A stretch of DNA of 64,000 nt, taken from positions 264,548-328,547 of the forward strand of contig NZ_VKDF01000002.1 of the NCBI RefSeq assembly GCF_007096355.1. Direction: 5' to 3'. Of the stretch, positions 1 to 8,796 are shown piece after piece (position 1 is the first letter of the stretch; each line of letters opens with the position of its first letter). This DNA is from Paracoccus sp. M683 (GTDB lineage Bacteria > Pseudomonadota > Alphaproteobacteria > Rhodobacterales > Rhodobacteraceae). Both the position numbers and the translations under genes were made by a program. The notes beneath the pieces are model-generated. The model worked only from the letters and a program-made list of their open reading frames with translations, made no database searches and was not told where the DNA came from.

Positions 1-423
1 AAGCGGGCCGAGCCTGATTTTGGCGTTGGCGATTTCCTGTCGGGTGCCAAGGGCGCGTATGAGATGATCCTGATGGCGTTTGAACGCGGCGATCTGTCCG
101 ATGTGCGGCCGTTCCTGGGCGATCAGGTTGCCGAGGCCTTCCAGTCGGTCATCGACCATCGCAGCCAGCAGGGCCAGACGGTCGAGGCGCAGTTCCTGGG
201 CACCCGTGAAACCGCGCTTGCCGGCGCGACCTTCGACACGGGCACGGGGGAGGCTGAAATCTCGGTCCGTTTCGTGGGCGAGCTGATTGCTGCGACCCGC
301 GATGCGCAGGGCGAGGTGGTCGAGGGCGACCCCAAGGCGCCGCGCAAGCAGCGTGATGTCTGGACTTTTGCGCGCCGGATGGGTCAGGACGATCCGAACT
401 GGCAGTTGATCGCGACCGGCTGA
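1..423 (+). CDS. Tim44/TimA-domain protein, 3' part
   Basis: The frame is open from base 1, so this is the C-terminal about 140 residues of a gene that begins before the window. The sequence resembles the Tim44-like (TimA) domain: a helix with FERGD followed by a request-like stretch ending in WTFARR and NWQLIATG, the usual end of bacterial Tim44-like proteins. In alphaproteobacteria these are inner-membrane or periplasmic proteins linked to membrane-protein handling. Its stop overlaps the start of the Smr gene as ATGA, so the two are probably co-transcribed. The N-terminal membrane segment typical of the family would lie upstream and cannot be seen. Confidence 0.8.
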   Translation, partial: KRAEPDFGVGDFLSGAKGAYEMILMAFERGDLSDVRPFLGDQVAEAFQSVIDHRSQQGQTVEAQFLGTRETALAGATFDTGTGEAEISVRFVGELIAATRDAQGEVVEGDPKAPRKQRDVWTFARRMGQDDPNWQLIATG

Positions 424-1016
424 TGGGCCGCAAGCGTGGGCTAAGCACCGAGGACCAGGACCTGTGGTCCCGCGTCGCGCGCACCGCGGTGCCGCTGCAT
501 CCCGCGCTGAAAAGGCCCACGGCTTCTATGGCGCCGCGCCCTGCCCCCGATCCGGCGCCGCTGGCTGATCAGCGGTTTCAGCCGACAACCTTCCGGCTTG
601 GCCAGACAGCGAAACCTGTTGCCGGCAGCGGCCCGGCCTCGTTCCCCGCTTCGCCGGCAGAGCGTCTGGCCCAGCACCCGCTGCGAATGGATCACAAGAC
701 CCACCGCCGCATGCGGCAGGGCAAGCTGCGCCCCGAGGCGCGGCTGGATCTGCATGGCATGACGCTTGCCACGGCTCATCCCGAACTGATCGCCTTTGTG
801 CTGTCGGCCCATGCGGCGGGCAAGCGCCTGGTGCTGATCATCACCGGAAAGGGGCGGGGCGATCATGGCCCGCTGCCCACGCGGCCCGGCGCGCTGCGCC
901 ACCAGGTGCCCATCTGGCTGCACCACCAGCCGCTTGCGGGGCTGGTCCAGCAGGTCACTGCCGCCCATCTGCGCCACGGTGGCGAGGGTGCCTATTACGT
1001 CTATCTGCGCCGCTAA
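423..1016 (+). CDS. Smr/MutS2-domain protein
   Basis: A 197-residue protein with a disordered, Pro/Ala-rich first half and a C-terminal Smr domain from about residue 105. The two Smr hallmarks are visible: LDLHGMT near residue 108 and ITGKGRG near residue 140. Free-standing Smr proteins are putative nucleases acting on nucleic acids; the role of this subfamily (DUF/YdaL-like, common in Rhodobacteraceae) is not known. The start ATG overlaps the Tim44-like stop by four bases (ATGA), supporting translational coupling. The ring ends at 1016, leaving a 130-bp gap before the aminotransferase. Confidence 0.88.
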   Translation: MGRKRGLSTEDQDLWSRVARTAVPLHPALKRPTASMAPRPAPDPAPLADQRFQPTTFRLGQTAKPVAGSGPASFPASPAERLAQHPLRMDHKTHRRMRQGKLRPEARLDLHGMTLATAHPELIAFVLSAHAAGKRLVLIITGKGRGDHGPLPTRPGALRHQVPIWLHHQPLAGLVQQVTAAHLRHGGEGAYYVYLRR

Positions 1017-1148
1017 AGGCCACGCCGGCGCGGCCCGACCAAAAAGCCACAGCCTGCTGGCCGCAGCCGTGCTTTTGCTGGACGCAGGCGGGGCTTCACG
1101 CTAATCTGATGAGAATACGGGGCAAAAGACCCCGGAAGAGAGGCAGAT

Positions 1149-2333
1149 ATGGCAATACCCGAGCGGTTCTCGAACCTGCCGGATTATGCGTTTCCGCGCC
1201 TGCGGAAGCTGTTGTCGGGGATAGAGCCCGGCGGCGAGCCGGTGGTGATGACCATTGGCGAGCCACGCCATGCCATGCCCGGCTTTGTGGCGCAGGTGAT
1301 GGCCGACCATATCGCGGAATTTGCGAAATACCCCGTAAACGAGGGGACGCCCGGTCTGCTGAGCGCCATCAGCGGTTGGCTGTCCCGCCGCTATGGGCTT
1401 GATGTGGCGTCCGATCGGATCATGGCGCTTAATGGCACGCGCGAGGGGCTGTTCAACGCGGCGCTGGCGCTGTGCCCGGAACAGAAAAACGGCCAGCGCC
1501 CCGCGATCCTGATGCCGAACCCGTTCTATCAGGTCTATGCGGTCGCGGCGGCTGCCGTGCAGGCTGATCCGATCTATGTGCCGGCGACCGAGGCGACGGG
1601 CGATCTGCCCGACTATGCCGCGCTGCCCGCCGATCTGCTGGATCGCACCGCGATTGCCTATATCTGTTCGCCCGCCAATCCGCAGGGCGCGGTGGCCGAT
1701 CGCGACTATCTTGAACGGCTGATCCTGCTGGCCGAGAAGCATGATTTCCTGATTTTCTCGGACGAATGCTATTCGGAAATCTACCGCGATACCCCTCCGC
1801 CCGGCGCGCTTGTTGTTGCGACCGAGATGGGGCAGGCGGATCGGGTGGTCATCTTCAACTCGCTCAGCAAGCGGTCGAACCTGCCGGGGTTGCGTTCCGG
1901 CTTTGCCGCTGGCAGCGCCGCCAATATCGCCCAGATCCGCAAGCTGCGCAGTTTCGCCGGGGCGCCCTTGTCCCTGCCCGCGCAGCGCGTCAGCGAGGCC
2001 GCCTGGCGGGACGAGGAACATGTCGCCGCAAGCCTGGCGCAATATCAGGAAAAATACGCCATTGCCGACCGGGTGCTGGGCAATGTGCCGGGTTATCGCG
2101 GGCCGCAGGGCGGGTTTTTCCTGTGGTTGCCCGTCGAGGATGGCGAGGCAGCGGCGGTCAAGCTGTGGACCGAGGCGGGCATTCAGGTGCTGCCCGGTGC
2201 CTATCTGTCGCGTGATGTGGGCGGGCAGAATCCGGGCGCCGGCTTTGTCCGCGTGGCGCTGGTCGGGCCGGCGGATGAAACAGAAACAGCACTGACGCGG
2301 CTGAAGGCCGTGATTTATGACAAGAACGAGTGA
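1149..2333 (+). CDS. PLP-dependent class I/II aminotransferase (DapC-like)
   Basis: A 394-residue fold-type I aminotransferase. The pyridoxal-phosphate lysine is Lys241 in the motif [11 protein letters not shown], and the preceding SPANPQG and SDECYSEIY stretches are the usual cofactor and substrate contacts. The [10 protein letters not shown] form is shared with N-succinyldiaminopimelate aminotransferases (DapC, lysine and peptidoglycan synthesis), so this is the most likely activity, but related enzymes act on other amino acids. dapB and asd also lie in the window but far away. A Shine-Dalgarno-like GAGAGGCAG precedes the ATG. The gene ends only a few bases before ftsK begins, suggesting read-through transcription. 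Confidence 0.85.
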   Translation: MAIPERFSNLPDYAFPRLRKLLSGIEPGGEPVVMTIGEPRHAMPGFVAQVMADHIAEFAKYPVNEGTPGLLSAISGWLSRRYGLDVASDRIMALNGTREGLFNAALALCPEQKNGQRPAILMPNPFYQVYAVAAAAVQADPIYVPATEATGDLPDYAALPADLLDRTAIAYICSPANPQGAVADRDYLERLILLAEKHDFLIFSDECYSEIYRDTPPPGALVVATEMGQADRVVIFNSLSKRSNLPGLRSGFAAGSAANIAQIRKLRSFAGAPLSLPAQRVSEAAWRDEEHVAASLAQYQEKYAIADRVLGNVPGYRGPQGGFFLWLPVEDGEAAAVKLWTEAGIQVLPGAYLSRDVGGQNPGAGFVRVALVGPADETETALTRLKAVIYDKNE

Positions 2334-2350
2334 CGGCGAGGGATAAGGGT

Positions 2351-4999
2351 ATGGCAAGCTGGCAGGCGAAACACCGCGATCCGCTGTTCGATCAGACGAC
2401 GCAGGCGGCACTGGAACGGCGCGGCAAGGAATTGCTGGGCGCGGGGCTTGTGACACTGGGTCTGGTGGTTGCGATGATGCTGGCAAGCTGGTCGGCCGAT
2501 GATCCCAGCTTCCTGTCGGCGACGGATCAACCGGCCGAGAACCTGCTGGGGACGTTTGGCGCCTATATCGCCTCGCCTCTGATGATGATTGCGGGCTATG
2601 GCTCGTGGGGGTTGGTGATTGGTGCGGTCGTTTGGGGGCTGCGGCTGATGCTGCACCGGGGTGAAGACCGGTTCATGCGCGCGATCTTCCTGCCGATCGC
2701 CGTGGCGCTGTGGTCGGTCTATGCGACCTCGATGGTGCCGCCGGCGGATTGGGCCCAGAATTACGGCCTTGGCGGTCATTTCGGCGATATGGTGATGGGC
2801 GCGATCCTGAATCTGCTGCCCTTCAGCCCCTATGTCGGCATCAAGATCGCCGCATTGCTGGTCGCCGCCGGTGCGCTGGCCTTTTCGGCCTTTGTGCTGG
2901 GCTTTGATCAGGACGAGCTGCGGCAGCTGTGGCGGCGTTTCGTCATCGGGCTGGTCACGGCCTATGACATGACGATGCGGCTGGTCGGGCGTGGCGCGGC
3001 GGCTTCGGCCCAGGCCGCCCAGAAGATGCGCGACAAGCGCGCGCAGACCCGCCAGGCCGCAGCCAACCGGCCCGAGGATGCCCCGGCCGAGCCGCGCGGC
3101 AGACTGTTCGCCCGGCTGCGCGGCCAGCCCGCTGCCGCCGATCCGATGGACGATCTGACCGAGGACTGGCCCGAGCCGGAACTGGTCGACCGCAGCGCCG
3201 ATTACGATGGCGACGCGCCTTCGGCGGATGAGGTCAGCCACCGCATCACCGATGCCATCCAATCGCGTGGCAGCCGCCCTTCGGTTCTGGCGGCAGTGGC
3301 GGCCCGGTTGGCGCGCGAGGATGGCGCCACCCCTGCCCTTCGCGCCGAGCCGCCGGTCGAACCCGCCGAGGCCAGCCCCTTTGGCGCCCATACCCCCCGC
3401 GTCGTGGTGCCCCCCAAGGCCAGGCCCGTCGCGCCCTCGCGTCAGGCCCGCGACGAGGCCCAGCCCTCGCTGCGCTTTGACGAGGCTGGCGGCGGCTATG
3501 AAAAGCCGCCACTGGCCCTGCTGACCGCCGCCGTCGCCAGCGACCGCCAGCAGCTTAGCCAGGAAGCGTTGCAGGAAAACGCCCGCATGCTGGAAGCCGT
3601 GCTGGACGATTATGGCGTCAAGGGCCAGATCACCGAGGTCCGCCCCGGCCCTGTCGTCACCCTGTACGAACTGGAACCTGCGCCGGGTCTGAAGGCCAGC
3701 CGCGTGATCGGCCTTGCCGACGACATCGCCCGGTCCATGTCGGCGCTGTCGGCCCGCGTCTCGACCGTTCCCGGTCGCACCGTGATCGGGATCGAGCTGC
3801 CCAACCAGCGCCGCGAAAAGGTGGTGCTGCGCGAAATTCTGGCCGCCCGTGCCTTTGGCGATGGCAGCCACCCGCTGCCCCTGGCGCTTGGCAAGGATAT
3901 TGGCGGCGATCCGGTCGTGGCGAACTTGGCCAAGATGCCCCACCTGCTGATCGCGGGCACCACCGGCTCGGGTAAATCCGTGGCCATCAACACGATGATC
4001 CTGTCGCTCTTGTACAAGCTGACCCCGGATGAATGCCGGCTGATCATGATCGACCCCAAGATGCTGGAGCTTTCCGTCTATGACGGCATCCCGCATCTGC
4101 TGTCCCCTGTCGTCACCGACCCCAAAAAGGCCGTCGTCGCCCTGAAATGGGTCGTCGGCGAGATGGAGGAGCGTTACCGCCGCATGTCGAAAATGGGCGT
4201 GCGCAACATCGAGGGCTATAACGGCCGCGTCCGCGAGGCGCTGTCCAAGAACGAGATGTTCAAGCGCACCGTCCAGACCGGCTTTGACGAGGATACTGGC
4301 GAACCCGTTTTCGAGACCGAGGAATTCCAGCCCGAGACCTTCCCCTATATCGTCGTCATCGTCGACGAGATGGCCGACCTGATGATGGTCGCCGGCAAGG
4401 AAATCGAGGCTTGTATTCAACGGCTTGCGCAGATGGCACGGGCCTCGGGCATCCACCTGATCATGGCCACGCAGCGGCCTTCGGTCGACGTGATCACCGG
4501 CACGATCAAGGCCAACTTCCCGACCCGGATCAGCTTCCAGGTCACGTCAAAGATCGACAGCCGCACCATCCTTGGCGAACAGGGGGCCGAGCAATTGCTG
4601 GGCCAGGGCGACATGCTGTATATGGGTTCCGGCAGCCGCGTGACCCGCATCCACGGGCCCTTCGTGTCGGATGAAGAGGTCGAAGAGGTCGTCAACCACC
4701 TGAAATCATTCGGCCCGCCCACCTACAAATCCGGCGTGGTCGAAGGCCCCGAGGACGAGGTCGCATCTGATATCGACGCGGTGCTGGGGCTGGGCGGCGA
4801 TGGCTCGGACGATGCGCTCTACGATCAGGCGGTGATGATCGTGGCGAAGGACCGGAAGTGCTCGACCAGCTATATCCAGCGGAAACTTGCGATTGGGTAC
4901 AACAAGGCCGCAAGGCTGGTGGAGCAGATGGAGGAGCAAGGGGTGGTCAGCAGCGCGAACCATGTGGGGAAGAGGGAAGTGCTTGTGCCGGAGGTTTGA
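2351..4999 (+). CDS. ftsK: DNA translocase FtsK
   Basis: Septal DNA translocase that moves chromosome ends and activates XerCD at dif. Several membrane segments fill the first about 180 residues, followed by a Pro/Ala-rich linker, then the alpha-beta motor with Walker A GTTGSGKS near residue 536 and a Walker [10 protein letters not shown]. The last 60 residues form the winged-helix gamma domain ([15 protein letters not shown]) that reads KOPS sites. A GTG at 2330 would add seven residues and overlap the aminotransferase stop, but GAGGG lies at proper spacing before the ATG at 2351, which is preferred (882 aa). Length fits the family in alphaproteobacteria. Confidence 0.96.
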   Translation: MASWQAKHRDPLFDQTTQAALERRGKELLGAGLVTLGLVVAMMLASWSADDPSFLSATDQPAENLLGTFGAYIASPLMMIAGYGSWGLVIGAVVWGLRLMLHRGEDRFMRAIFLPIAVALWSVYATSMVPPADWAQNYGLGGHFGDMVMGAILNLLPFSPYVGIKIAALLVAAGALAFSAFVLGFDQDELRQLWRRFVIGLVTAYDMTMRLVGRGAAASAQAAQKMRDKRAQTRQAAANRPEDAPAEPRGRLFARLRGQPAAADPMDDLTEDWPEPELVDRSADYDGDAPSADEVSHRITDAIQSRGSRPSVLAAVAARLAREDGATPALRAEPPVEPAEASPFGAHTPRVVVPPKARPVAPSRQARDEAQPSLRFDEAGGGYEKPPLALLTAAVASDRQQLSQEALQENARMLEAVLDDYGVKGQITEVRPGPVVTLYELEPAPGLKASRVIGLADDIARSMSALSARVSTVPGRTVIGIELPNQRREKVVLREILAARAFGDGSHPLPLALGKDIGGDPVVANLAKMPHLLIAGTTGSGKSVAINTMILSLLYKLTPDECRLIMIDPKMLELSVYDGIPHLLSPVVTDPKKAVVALKWVVGEMEERYRRMSKMGVRNIEGYNGRVREALSKNEMFKRTVQTGFDEDTGEPVFETEEFQPETFPYIVVIVDEMADLMMVAGKEIEACIQRLAQMARASGIHLIMATQRPSVDVITGTIKANFPTRISFQVTSKIDSRTILGEQGAEQLLGQGDMLYMGSGSRVTRIHGPFVSDEEVEEVVNHLKSFGPPTYKSGVVEGPEDEVASDIDAVLGLGGDGSDDALYDQAVMIVAKDRKCSTSYIQRKLAIGYNKAARLVEQMEEQGVVSSANHVGKREVLVPEV

Positions 5000-5228
5000 G
5001 CGGGTAACCTCAACACCTCAGCCGACACAGGACCGGCGGTCGATTGCTGGCTGCCGCCAAGGCGACTGAACGACGTAGCTTTATGGCGCCACCACGCGAA
5101 GCCGCCGTTCAGCGCTGAACATCGCCAAAGCGGCCGCCGAGGTGCGGTCGATCGCTGGCCCGGCGCGCTGCTCGCTTGATTTCGGGCTGGATTTGTTGAA
5201 ATCCTTCTGAGCTGTAGTACAACAATCA
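5000..5228. other. Intergenic region with a palindrome and a direct repeat
   Basis: No convincing gene is seen here. A perfect 14-bp palindrome GTTCAGCGCTGAAC lies at 5107-5120. The 16-mer GCGGTCGATTGCTGGC at 5036-5051 recurs with one change at 5144-5159. Together with the broken gene that follows, this looks like mobile-element or prophage debris, but no element end was identified. Confidence 0.4.
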
Positions 5229-5756
5229 CTATGCGGCTGCACAGCCGGTTCGCTTCTTTGCGCCCGATAGGTTTATCCGCATTTGTATGACTTCTCCAGT
5301 GATCCGCCAGGCATCAGAGAGAGTTGATGGTGTGTCGGCCGCTGACGATTTCCCGGTAGGCACGGAGTGCAGCAGCATCCGACAATAGAAGCGTCGGTCC
5401 GAGCCGCTATGCTTCCAGCTCATGCTCCGGGTGAAATTCTCGAATACCGCTTGCGTGAAAGGGGTTTTCCGGAGGAAGCCGCAACAGAACATGGGCAACT
5501 TCATGCGCGATATCAGATGTTTGCCGTTTTTGGTCATTGAAATCGTTCGCGACAATGAATGCTTCGATACCGTCGTAGCAGACCACTGCCGAGAAGCCGT
5601 GTCCCCTTCGCCGCTCCGAAAGTAGTGATCGTTCTGGACAGTCCGGCAATCGACTACGGCCGTAGTATCGCACAAAATCAGGGGTCTGAGCTTCGTATCC
5701 AGAATCGCGGCGGACAGTTTCGCGAGGCCTGGAGCCATGGCAACGACCGCATCCAC
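5229..5756 (-). pseudogene. ImmA/IrrE-family metallopeptidase, degraded
   Basis: Translating the minus strand in two frames recovers an ImmA/IrrE protein. One frame carries GFSAVVCYDG, then RQTSDIAHEVAHVLL with the HExxH zinc motif, then IREFHPEHELEA, at which point a TAG (5407-5409) interrupts it. Past the stop the same frame continues as LGPTLLLSDAAALRAYREIV, matching the family's WLGxxLLLP region, until TGA in a CTCTCT run. The other frame then supplies SDAWRITGEVIQMRINLSGA, the C-terminal helix. The N-terminus also seems to need a frame change. Intact relatives cleave repressors of mobile elements or stress regulators, often beside a repressor gene. This copy has at least one nonsense and one frameshift lesion. 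Confidence 0.8.
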
Positions 5757-5770
5757 CGAAAGGTTGAGCC

Positions 5771-5980
5771 ATGATGAAGATCAAATACAATGGCCGGACT
5801 TTCTTCTCCGGACAGTCGCTCGCAAATGCCATCACACGCGACATGAACCAGTCTATAGGACGCCAGGTGAGACAAGCTGCCGCTGCTTCCAATACCAGCG
5901 TTCGAAAGACCACCAAAGATTTCGAGATCAAGGGCGATGCTGCTGATCTAAGTCGGTTCTATGACCGGCTTGGGCGTTGA
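5771..5980 (+). CDS. Small protein of unknown function, divergent from the ImmA relic
   Basis: A 69-residue basic protein that starts MKIKYNGRTFFSGQSL and ends with KDFEIKGDAADLSRFYDRLG. The alternation of a short beta strand, an amphipathic helix (residues about 18-38) and a second strand-helix unit looks like a real folded domain rather than a mirror frame. A weak AGGTTGAG lies before the tandem ATGATG start; the second ATG (5774) is equally possible. It is not a family I can name with certainty. Its position, back to back with the broken ImmA/IrrE gene, suggests it belonged to the same mobile or prophage-derived unit. Confidence 0.5.
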   Translation: MMKIKYNGRTFFSGQSLANAITRDMNQSIGRQVRQAAAASNTSVRKTTKDFEIKGDAADLSRFYDRLGR

Positions 5981-6194
5981 TGGGCCGCAATCACTCCGTT
6001 GCTGCCAAAACCTAGGCGCTGTCTGTTTATCCCGGCTGCGCCTGTCACATTTGTGTCGAACCCGCTTCATAGACGACGTCGGCAGAAGATCAGTACCACC
6101 CAACGCAACGCCCCCGCTCTCCCTTGCGCAACGGCCCGCCGAGCACCACCGATCCCGCTGGCGCGCCCCTTCCGAACCTGCGAAACTCCGCCCC

Positions 6195-6878
6195 ATGACG
6201 ATCTGGAACCTCCACCTCCTGAACGCGCGCCACCAGTTGACCCGCGTTCTCTCTGACCTCCGCGCCACGGCGCGGCAGGCCGTGGCGCTGGTCTCGGCCC
6301 ATGCCGACCTGCCCGATTTCGATCTGGTGATCCGCAGCGGCACCGACATCATCCCCGAATGGGGCATGGGCGGCCACGCCCCCGCCCCTGGCGTGATCGA
6401 GGTCACGCTGAATCCCGACCGTTTCGACCCCGTGCCGCTGACCCGCACGCTGGTCCATGAAATGCACCACCTGATCCGGTGGGACGGGCCGGGCTATGGC
6501 AAATCCCTGGGCGATGCGCTGGTCAGCGAGGGGCTGGCGGGGCATTTCACCCTGCAAGTGCTGGGCGGCAAGCCCGATCCCTGGGATGCCACGACGCCAT
6601 CGGCCGGGCTGGCGCGCCGGGCGATGAATGAATGGTCGCGGCTTGGCTATGACCATGCGGAATGGTTCTTCGGCAAGGGCAAGATCCGCAAATGGTCGGG
6701 CTATGGGCTTGGTCACCGGCTGATCGCAGAGCACCTCGCCCAGAACGAAGGCGCCGATGCCGTCACCCTGGCCCATGCCCGTGCTGACAGTTTCCGCGAG
6801 GCGATGCGCCGGCTGGCCAAGGCGGATGGCGAACCCGAGGAAACCCCGGAACCCGCCACCCCCGCGACCGACAGATGA
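6195..6878 (+). CDS. DUF2268-type putative Zn-dependent protease
   Basis: A 227-residue protein with the zinc-protease motif HEMHH (HExxH) near residue 98, followed by LVSEGLAGHF, whose glutamate is the likely third ligand, as in the gluzincin-like DUF2268 family. Nearby Trp/Gly-rich segments (EWFFGKGKIRKWSGYGLG) are also typical. No signal peptide is evident, so it is probably cytoplasmic. The frame continues upstream to 5961, but the ATG at 6195 begins the recognisable domain, and the longer version would start with low-complexity residues. It follows the degraded ImmA patch and is convergent with the sugar transporter operon. Substrate is unknown. Confidence 0.75.
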   Translation: MTIWNLHLLNARHQLTRVLSDLRATARQAVALVSAHADLPDFDLVIRSGTDIIPEWGMGGHAPAPGVIEVTLNPDRFDPVPLTRTLVHEMHHLIRWDGPGYGKSLGDALVSEGLAGHFTLQVLGGKPDPWDATTPSAGLARRAMNEWSRLGYDHAEWFFGKGKIRKWSGYGLGHRLIAEHLAQNEGADAVTLAHARADSFREAMRRLAKADGEPEETPEPATPATDR

Positions 6879-6890
6879 CCGCCTCGCTTT

Positions 6891-6942
6891 GATCCAAATA
6901 TCCCGGGGGAATCGCCTGCAAGGCGATGGGGGCAGCGCCCCC
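6891..6942. repeat. Paired-hairpin intergenic repeat of the Rhodobacteraceae type
   Basis: The stretch CCAAATATCCCGGGGG is followed by two adjacent perfect hairpins: ATCGCC-TGCAA-GGCGAT (6911-6927) and GGGGGC-AGC-GCCCCC (6928-6942). This layout (AAATATCC, GGGGG, variable hairpin, GGGGGCAGCGCCCCC) is, to my knowledge, a common 3'-end repeat in Rhodobacter and Paracoccus genomes. It lies exactly between two convergent genes and may work as a bidirectional terminator. Confidence 0.7.
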
Positions 6943-7820
6943 TATTCCTTCACCGCGCCGGTCATCGAGGACACATAATAGTCCACGAAAAACGAATACA
7001 GGATCACCACCGGCAGCGATCCCAGCAGCGCCCCTGACATCAGTGCGCCCCATTCATAGATATCGCCGCGCACCAGTTCGGTCAGCACACCCACCGGGAT
7101 GGTCTTGTTCTCGGAACTGGAAATGAAGGTCAGCGCATAGATGAATTCGTTCCAGGACAGCGTGAAGGCGAATATCCCGGCCGAGATCAGCCCCGGCACC
7201 GCCAGCGGCAGCACCACCTTGGTCAGGATCTGCCAGCGCGTCGCGCCGTCGACCAGGGCGGATTCCTCCAACTCATAGGGGATTGATCGGAAATAGCCCA
7301 TCAGCAGCCAGGTGCAGAAGGGGATCAGGAAGGTCGGATAGGTCAGGATCAGTGCCAGCTTGCTGTCAAATATGCCGACCTGAAAGACAATGAAGGCCAG
7401 CGGGATGAACAGGATCGACGGCGGCACCAGGTAGGCCAGAAAGATCAGCAATCCGGTGATCCGCGCGCCGGTGAAACGCAGCCGCTCGATCGCATAGGCC
7501 GCAAAGACCGAGGCCGCCAGCGAGATGAATGTGGACGCCACCGCCACGATCATCGTGTTCCACAGCCAACCCGGATAGCTGGTCTCGAACAGCAGATATT
7601 TCACATGCTCCAGCGTCGCGCCGACCACCCAGAAGGGGCTGTAATTGTCGTAATCGGTCAGCTGGTAATTCGGCTTCACCGCCGTGATCGCCATCCAGTA
7701 GAACGGGAACAGCAGCACGAAGACAAAGACCGCCAGCGGCAGATAGACGGTCAGGATGCGGCGGGGCAGGGTCTCGAACTGCTCCATCCCGACGGTGTGG
7801 TCTTCGGTGTCCTTGCTCAT
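6942..7820 (-). CDS. Carbohydrate ABC transporter permease (MalG type)
   Basis: Second inner-membrane permease of a CUT1-family sugar importer, 292 residues with about six membrane helices. The EAA loop that docks to the ATPase is seen as YELEESALVDGATRWQILTKVVLP near residues 180-205. GTG at 7823 and ATG at 7820 are adjacent; the ATG has GAGAGG upstream and is preferred. It is the last gene of the operon ATPase, binding protein, permease, permease. The substrate cannot be read from the sequence; MalFGK/UgpAE relatives import sugars, polyols or glycerol-3-phosphate. Confidence 0.9.
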   Translation of the reverse strand: MSKDTEDHTVGMEQFETLPRRILTVYLPLAVFVFVLLFPFYWMAITAVKPNYQLTDYDNYSPFWVVGATLEHVKYLLFETSYPGWLWNTMIVAVASTFISLAASVFAAYAIERLRFTGARITGLLIFLAYLVPPSILFIPLAFIVFQVGIFDSKLALILTYPTFLIPFCTWLLMGYFRSIPYELEESALVDGATRWQILTKVVLPLAVPGLISAGIFAFTLSWNEFIYALTFISSSENKTIPVGVLTELVRGDIYEWGALMSGALLGSLPVVILYSFFVDYYVSSMTGAVKE

Positions 7821-7830
7821 CACGCGCCTC

Positions 7831-8778
7831 TCAGTCGCTGCCGCCCTGTTGCCACTTGCGGCGCTGAAGGCCGAAAAAGCTGAACAGGATGGCGGCCAGA
7901 AGGAAGGGGATCATGGCGACGGCGATGGCTGCGCCCTCGCCCAATTGCCCGCCGGGAATGGCGCGCTGGAAGGACAAAGTGGCCATCAGATGCGTGGCGT
8001 TCACCGGGCCGCCGCGGGTCAGCACATAGATCAGCTGGAAATCGGTAAAGGTGAACAGCACCGAAAAGGTCATCACCACCGCGATGATCGGCGTCAGCAG
8101 CGGCAGCGTCACCTTGGTAAAGCGTTGCCAGGGGGTTGCGCCGTCGATGGCTGCGGCCTCGTTCAGCGATTGCGGGATGGTTTGCAGCCCGGCCAGCAGC
8201 GAGATGGCGACAAAGGGAATGCCGCGCCAGACATTCGCCGCGATCACCGACCAGCGGGCGTTCCAGGGATCGCCCAGGAAGTTGATCGGTGCGTCGATCA
8301 GCCCCCATTTCATCAACACCCAGGAAATGATGGAAAACTGGGAATCGAAGATCCACCAGAAGGCCAGCGCCGACAGCACCGTCGGCACGACCCAGGGCAG
8401 CAGGATGATGGCGCGGAAAAAGTTCTTCGCGGGCAGGTGCCGGTTCAGCAACAACGCCAGCCACAGCCCCAGCCCGAATTTCAGCACCGAGGCGACGAAG
8501 GTATAAACCATCGTGTTAAACACCGACAGCCAGAAGACCGGGTCATCGAACAGCCAGGCATAGTTTTCCAGCCCCACAAAAATGCCGGGCCGGCCGATTT
8601 TCGTATCGGTGAAGCCCAGCCAGACGCCCAACCCCAAGGGATAGGTCAGAAAACACAGCAGAAACACCGCCGCCGGCAGCATGAACAGAAAGCCCAGCCC
8701 ATTGCGGCTTTCGATGAAGCGCGACCAGATGCCGCCGCGCGGCTCGGCCTCATCTTGCGGGCGGTCGGTCATGGCCAT
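7831..8778 (-). CDS. Carbohydrate ABC transporter permease (MalF type)
   Basis: First permease partner of the importer, 315 residues. It has a short cytoplasmic N-terminus, about six membrane helices and the EAA motif SLNEAAAIDGATPWQRFTKVTLP near residue 210. AAGGGGG lies nine bases before the chosen ATG. It sits 18 bp after the binding-protein gene and 10 bp before the next permease, so translation is closely coupled. Together with the MalG-type partner it forms the membrane pore of the ABC system. Confidence 0.9.
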   Translation of the reverse strand: MAMTDRPQDEAEPRGGIWSRFIESRNGLGFLFMLPAAVFLLCFLTYPLGLGVWLGFTDTKIGRPGIFVGLENYAWLFDDPVFWLSVFNTMVYTFVASVLKFGLGLWLALLLNRHLPAKNFFRAIILLPWVVPTVLSALAFWWIFDSQFSIISWVLMKWGLIDAPINFLGDPWNARWSVIAANVWRGIPFVAISLLAGLQTIPQSLNEAAAIDGATPWQRFTKVTLPLLTPIIAVVMTFSVLFTFTDFQLIYVLTRGGPVNATHLMATLSFQRAIPGGQLGEGAAIAVAMIPFLLAAILFSFFGLQRRKWQQGGSD

Positions 8779-8796
8779 GGCGGCGGTGCCCCCTTG

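Noticed and set aside
2315..4456. A 713-codon open frame on the minus strand opposite ftsK
   Set aside because: Composition follows the mirror of a high-GC third-position bias; the plus strand encodes clear FtsK motifs.
5961..6194. N-terminal extension of the DUF2268 protease
   Set aside because: The upstream residues look unrelated to the family; the ATG at 6195 begins the conserved part.
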